This document shows, in pieces, positions 14,203-16,614 of a stretch of DNA of 16,614 nt. How positions within the stretch are numbered: position 1 is the first letter of the stretch; each line of letters starts with the position of its first letter. Under the pieces are notes generated by a model. The model saw only the letters and a program-made list of their open reading frames with translations. It was not told the DNA's origin and did not search any database. Both the position numbers and the translations under genes were made by a program. Source of the DNA: Halobacteriales archaeon SW_5_68_122 (GTDB lineage Archaea > Halobacteriota > Halobacteria > Halobacteriales > Haloarculaceae); contig PXSL01000013.1 of NCBI GenBank assembly GCA_003022815.1, positions 1 to 16,614 on the forward strand, given 5' to 3'.

Positions 14203-15279
14203 TCACAGCACCGGCAGTAGTCCCTGCTCGAAGACGCCGACGGTGTCGAGTAGCGCGACCAGAAGCGTCCCGACCACGATGGCGACGGCCGGCGGGTCGA
14301 GGTGGGTGTCGGCGTGCGCGTAGAGGAGGCGCTGGGCGACCTCGCCGACCACGGCGGTGAGGACGCCGAAGACGGCGCCGATGGCGACGGCGACGGCCAG
14401 ACTCACGTCGCCGGCCGCCGCGCCGGTGAGGCCGACGACCGCGAGCGAGGAGACGAGGGCGGCGTGGTGGGTCACGGGGAACCGCTCGACGCCGACACAG
14501 AGGAACAGCAGCGAGGCGGCCGCGACGCCGAACGCGAGGAACGGGCTCCCGGTCTGATGGGTGACGAACCCGCCGAAGGCGCCGACCACGGCGCCGAGGA
14601 CGGCGACCTCCTCCCAGGCGTACTGGTGGGGCAGCCACGGTTCGGTGGCGAGGCGCCGGCCGCTGCCGGCCGCACCCTCGGGGTCGATTCCGGAGCGGTC
14701 GGCGACGCCGCCGTCGGCCCGCGGGGAGCGCCGCTGTCGGCGCTCGAACGGCGACATGTCGAGAACGTTCTCGCCCGCGACCCGTCCGACAACGGGATAC
14801 CCGAGCGCGACCCGGTGCAGCAGGCCGGAGGCGACGATGCTGAACGCGATGGGGTCCCAGGGCAACCCGAGTCGTACCGATCCGGCGGCGAGGCCGACGC
14901 CGACGGCGCCGAAGACGCCGCCGACCGCCATGACGTCGAGTCGCGGACCCAGCGCGTAGGTGACGTTCTTGGCCTCGTGGTACTCGAAGTCGGTGTCCAT
15001 GTAGCCCTGTCTGGCGGCGAAGGCGGCCGCCGCGGCGCCGCCGGCGAAGGCGACGTGCGGACCGAAGAAGGGACCCAGTCCCAGCGTCGCGGTGAGGCCG
15101 GTCGAACCGAGCGCGGTCATCTCACCGGCCGGTCCCGGCGCTCCGGGCCGGAGGAGGGCGGCCGCCTCGCCGACCACGACGAGCACCCCGGCCAGCGAGA
15201 ACGCTTCGAGGGCCCCGATGGCGGCGCCCAGGGCGCCGCCGGCGAACGCGACGACCACGAGCGCCAGCAACTCAGCCAC
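14203..15279 (-). CDS. Polytopic membrane protein, haloarchaeal, unknown function
   Basis: A 358-residue integral membrane protein with about nine hydrophobic helices rich in Gly, Ala and Val. Early blocks are AFAGGALGAAIGALEAF and GLGPFFGPHVAFAGGAAAAAF. Then comes a cytosolic-looking motif, ARQGYMDTDFEYHEAKNV, followed by more helices and a charged loop of about 45 residues near the middle (SPFERRQRRSPRADGG). The second half repeats the helix-rich pattern and ends FEQGLLPVL. The repeated GGAxxAA/FGP pattern suggests an internal duplication. I know similar haloarchaeal proteins of unknown function; transport is a guess. Start GTG 15279 (VAELLAL) is chosen; GTG 15288 is possible. No strong TATA box is seen. 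Confidence 0.82.
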   Translation of the reverse strand: MAELLALVVVAFAGGALGAAIGALEAFSLAGVLVVVGEAAALLRPGAPGPAGEMTALGSTGLTATLGLGPFFGPHVAFAGGAAAAAFAARQGYMDTDFEYHEAKNVTYALGPRLDVMAVGGVFGAVGVGLAAGSVRLGLPWDPIAFSIVASGLLHRVALGYPVVGRVAGENVLDMSPFERRQRRSPRADGGVADRSGIDPEGAAGSGRRLATEPWLPHQYAWEEVAVLGAVVGAFGGFVTHQTGSPFLAFGVAAASLLFLCVGVERFPVTHHAALVSSLAVVGLTGAAAGDVSLAVAVAIGAVFGVLTAVVGEVAQRLLYAHADTHLDPPAVAIVVGTLLVALLDTVGVFEQGLLPVL

Positions 15280-15417
15280 GACGACCACCTCGGGGACGCG
15301 AGCACATTGCCGACCGGTGGCACCCCGACCCGCATATCGTTGACGGTTCCCCGCGCCGTCCGGCCCGTCAGTTACCCCACCGGGGGATTCTTGACCCGCC
15401 GACGATACCAGTCTCGC

Positions 15418-15894
15418 ATGCATCCGCGCGCCGAGGAGTTCGGACGACGGGCGGCCGACGAGCACGGCTTCGAGGTGGACGTCCACGAGTTCCCGGAGGG
15501 GACCAAAACCGCCGAGGACGCCGCCGAGGCCGTCGGCTGTGACGTCGCGCAGATAGCCAGCGGCATCGTGCTGTCGGCGGACGGCGACCTGGTGGTGGTC
15601 GTCACCAGCGGCGCCAACCGCGTCGACACTGCGAAGGTGGCCGACCTGCCGGGGGTCGACGACGGGGCCGTCTCGATGGCCGACGCCGACGACATCAAGG
15701 CGACCCTGGGGTGGTCCATCGGCGGTGTCCCCCCGTTCTGCCACGAGGCCGACGTTCCGGTGTTCATGGACGAGACGCTGACCCGCCACGAGGAGGTGTG
15801 GGCCGCCGCGGGGACGCCGGAGGCGGTGTTCCCCATCGACCCCGGACGGCTACGGGACCTCTCGGGAGCCACCGTCGCCGACGTCGCCGAGTGA
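15418..15894 (+). CDS. YbaK/EbsC-family aminoacyl-tRNA deacylase-like protein
   Basis: A 158-residue soluble protein with the YbaK/ProX fold, whose known members remove wrongly attached amino acids from tRNA. The start MHPRAEEFGRRAADEHG leads to HEFPEGTKTAEDAAEAVGCDVAQIA. The strand VLSADGDLVVVVTSGANRVD carries the conserved tail of the substrate pocket. Later blocks are TLGWSIGGVPPFCH and VFMDETLTRHEEVWAAAGTPEAVFPIDP, all standard for the family; the GVPPF/GHE-like region is normal. It is probably a trans-editing deacylase, amino acid unknown. A TATA-like GATTCTTGA lies at 15386-15394, about 28 bases before the ATG. Confidence 0.92.
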   Translation: MHPRAEEFGRRAADEHGFEVDVHEFPEGTKTAEDAAEAVGCDVAQIASGIVLSADGDLVVVVTSGANRVDTAKVADLPGVDDGAVSMADADDIKATLGWSIGGVPPFCHEADVPVFMDETLTRHEEVWAAAGTPEAVFPIDPGRLRDLSGATVADVAE

Positions 15895-15913
15895 CCGACC
15901 GCCGTCGACGCCG

Positions 15914-16123
15914 ATGACGGTCCCCGTCGCCTCCACCGAGGCGGACGCGGGCAAGAGGGCCGTCGCGCTGGCGCTGGCGAAGGCCGCCGCCAGCCGCGAG
16001 CGGGACGTCGGCTACACGAAGCCGGTTGGAATCTCGCCGGGGGCCGCCGACGACGCTTCGGCCCTCTTGGTCGCCGTGGCCGCAGGGCAGTGGCGTCGGG
16101 AACCGGTCGAGAGTACCGCCTGA
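15914..16123 (+). pseudogene. Truncated P-loop fragment (BioD/phosphotransacetylase-N-like)
   Basis: A 69-codon frame beginning MTVPVASTEADAGKRAVALA and continuing to VGYTKPVGIS. It resembles the N-terminal P-loop domain of haloarchaeal phosphotransacetylase-family or BioD/CobQ-like proteins, in which the usual motif is STxExxGKT. Here the Lys is kept but the following Thr is Arg, so nucleotide binding is doubtful. After about residue 35 the sequence no longer follows the family, and it stops at 16123, far short of the several hundred residues expected. The start is 19 bases after the deacylase stop. I read it as a decayed remnant; a genuine short protein is less likely. Confidence 0.55.
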
Positions 16124-16127
16124 CGGG

Positions 16128-16148
16128 CCGGTAGCCGGCGGCTACCGG
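16128..16148 (+). terminator. Hairpin just after the P-loop fragment
   Basis: A perfect 9-bp stem, CCGGTAGCC (16128-16136) with GGCTACCGG (16140-16148) around a GGC loop, extendable by two more pairs. It begins five bases beyond the stop codon. No T-run follows. It lies between the two convergent frames. Confidence 0.45.
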
Positions 16149-16188
16149 TCGACCACAGAGTTATGTCGCTCGCGGCCCTACCTCCAGG

Positions 16189-16207
16189 CGGAGCCTTTCG
16201 GGCTCCG
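16189..16207 (-). terminator. Hairpin after bioD
   Basis: A perfect 7-bp stem, CGGAGCC (16189-16195) with GGCTCCG (16201-16207), loop TTTCG, five bases beyond the bioD stop in its direction. Probably the 3'-end structure of the bioD transcript. Confidence 0.45.
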
Positions 16208-16212
16208 TAGTG

Positions 16213-16614
16213 TCACAATGGGGGTTCCTCCCCCATCTGTTTGTGCGACGGGAGTTCGGCCGCCAGCTCCGCGTGTGAGCTCATCCCGGAGAGCGCCGTC
16301 TCCGGCAGCGTGTACACCGGACAGTCGCACATTCGCTCGAGTTCGTCGGGGTTGGTCCGTTCGGCGACGGAGGCGCCCTCGTAGCGGTTTAGCGCGACCC
16401 CGAGGACGGACACGTCGCGCCGCCGCAGCGCCTCGACGGCCAGCGCGGTGTGGTTCAGCGTTCCGAGACCGGAGCGGGCGACGACCAGCGCCGGCGTCCC
16501 GAGGTCGGCCACCAAGTCGACTATCTCCCGGCGCGGGTCGTTCGACAGCGGTACCCGGAGGCCGCCGGCGCCCTCGAGGACGCCAACCTCGCTCTCCGCG
16601 AGGGCCACTCGCGT
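16213..16614 (-). CDS. bioD: Dethiobiotin synthetase, C-terminal part (runs off the right edge)
   Basis: Biotin synthesis: ATP-dependent closure of the ureido ring from DAPA and CO2. About 133 residues are visible. The frame is open to the window end, so the P-loop (GTxxGKT) and N-terminal half are outside. Visible motifs are EGAGGLRVPL, the substrate-side glycine loop, then VARSGLGTLNHTALAVEALRRR, which matches the conserved RxGLGTINHTLLT region, then VSVLGVALN and the base-binding CPVYTLPE. The C-terminal Met/Pro tail ends EEPPL. Identity as BioD is from these motifs; a paralogous CobQ-like protein is less likely. Gene direction is opposite to the fragment at 15914. Confidence 0.9.
   Translation of the reverse strand, partial: TRVALAESEVGVLEGAGGLRVPLSNDPRREIVDLVADLGTPALVVARSGLGTLNHTALAVEALRRRDVSVLGVALNRYEGASVAERTNPDELERMCDCPVYTLPETALSGMSSHAELAAELPSHKQMGEEPPL

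Noticed and set aside
14302..15417. Long plus-strand frame antisense to the membrane protein, leading into the YbaK gene
   Set aside because: Only the part from ATG 15418 has family motifs. The upstream part is Gly/Asp/Glu-rich shadow sequence.
15280..15789. Extension of the membrane protein frame upstream of GTG 15279
   Set aside because: It is antisense to the YbaK gene and lacks hydrophobic or family-like sequence.
1..16614. CRISPR array, transposase, integrase or att site
   Set aside because: No regularly spaced repeats, DDE or tyrosine-recombinase motifs, or flanking duplications were seen. The only mobile element recognised is the intein.

Overview
The window reads as a chromosomal segment from a haloarchaeon (class Halobacteria). 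The DNA is GC-rich with G/C-dominated third codon positions. The proteins are strongly acidic, and many genes have a TATA-like box centred about 25-30 bases before the start codon with no Shine-Dalgarno, the leaderless pattern of this group. The families fit: archaeal topoisomerase VI, 20S proteasome beta subunit, DUF555, HEWD, TraB/M50 membrane proteins. No rRNA, tRNA, CRISPR or transposase was recognised.

Layout. Bases 2-3338 (+) hold most of top6B. The window opens inside a LAGLIDADG intein that interrupts the ATPase motif, and the extein that follows is broken by two net -1 frameshifts. top6A (3340-4446, +) follows one base later and is intact. Next come a small zinc-ribbon membrane protein (4528-4788, +) and, convergent to it, a metallo-beta-lactamase-fold hydrolase (4756-5580, -). 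An imperfect palindrome and a doubtful small ORF lie directly before the hydrolase. Leftwards-reading psmB (5934-6653) and a 57-residue membrane protein (6771-6944) follow. A DUF555 gene (7216-7572, +) meets an HTH-CBS regulator (7569-8111, -) at a shared CTAG stop. purM (8300-9280, -) is followed by a TraB-family gene (9997-11408, -, frameshifted), which overlaps a downstream M50 membrane protease (9359-10000, -) by GTGA. A hotdog thioesterase (11550-12050, +) and a universal stress protein (11878-12393, -) run through each other at their 3' ends. The right part carries a conserved haloarchaeal protein (12594-13049, +), a Tat-type PEBP lipoprotein (13046-13600, -), a HEWD-cutA pair (13686-14196, +), a polytopic membrane protein (14203-15279, -), a YbaK-type deacylase (15418-15894, +), a decayed P-loop fragment (15914-16123, +) and the 3' part of bioD (-, running off the right edge).

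How they work together. The clearest units are top6B-top6A (the two subunits of one type IIB topoisomerase), traB-M50 (overlapping, both membrane proteins) and HEWD-cutA (one base apart). The rest are mostly single housekeeping genes (purine, biotin, proteolysis, stress).

Most notable are: the intein in the Top6B ATP site; a 31-codon stretch of AT-ending codons over the Top6B ATP lid that looks like a gene-conversion footprint; a hairpin-bearing basic segment at the first Top6B frameshift; and several broken or run-together gene ends (top6B twice, traB, thioesterase/USP, P-loop fragment). The frameshifts all go the same way, so sequencing error must be excluded before real decay is claimed. 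I found no multi-gene accessory system that I would call new with confidence.
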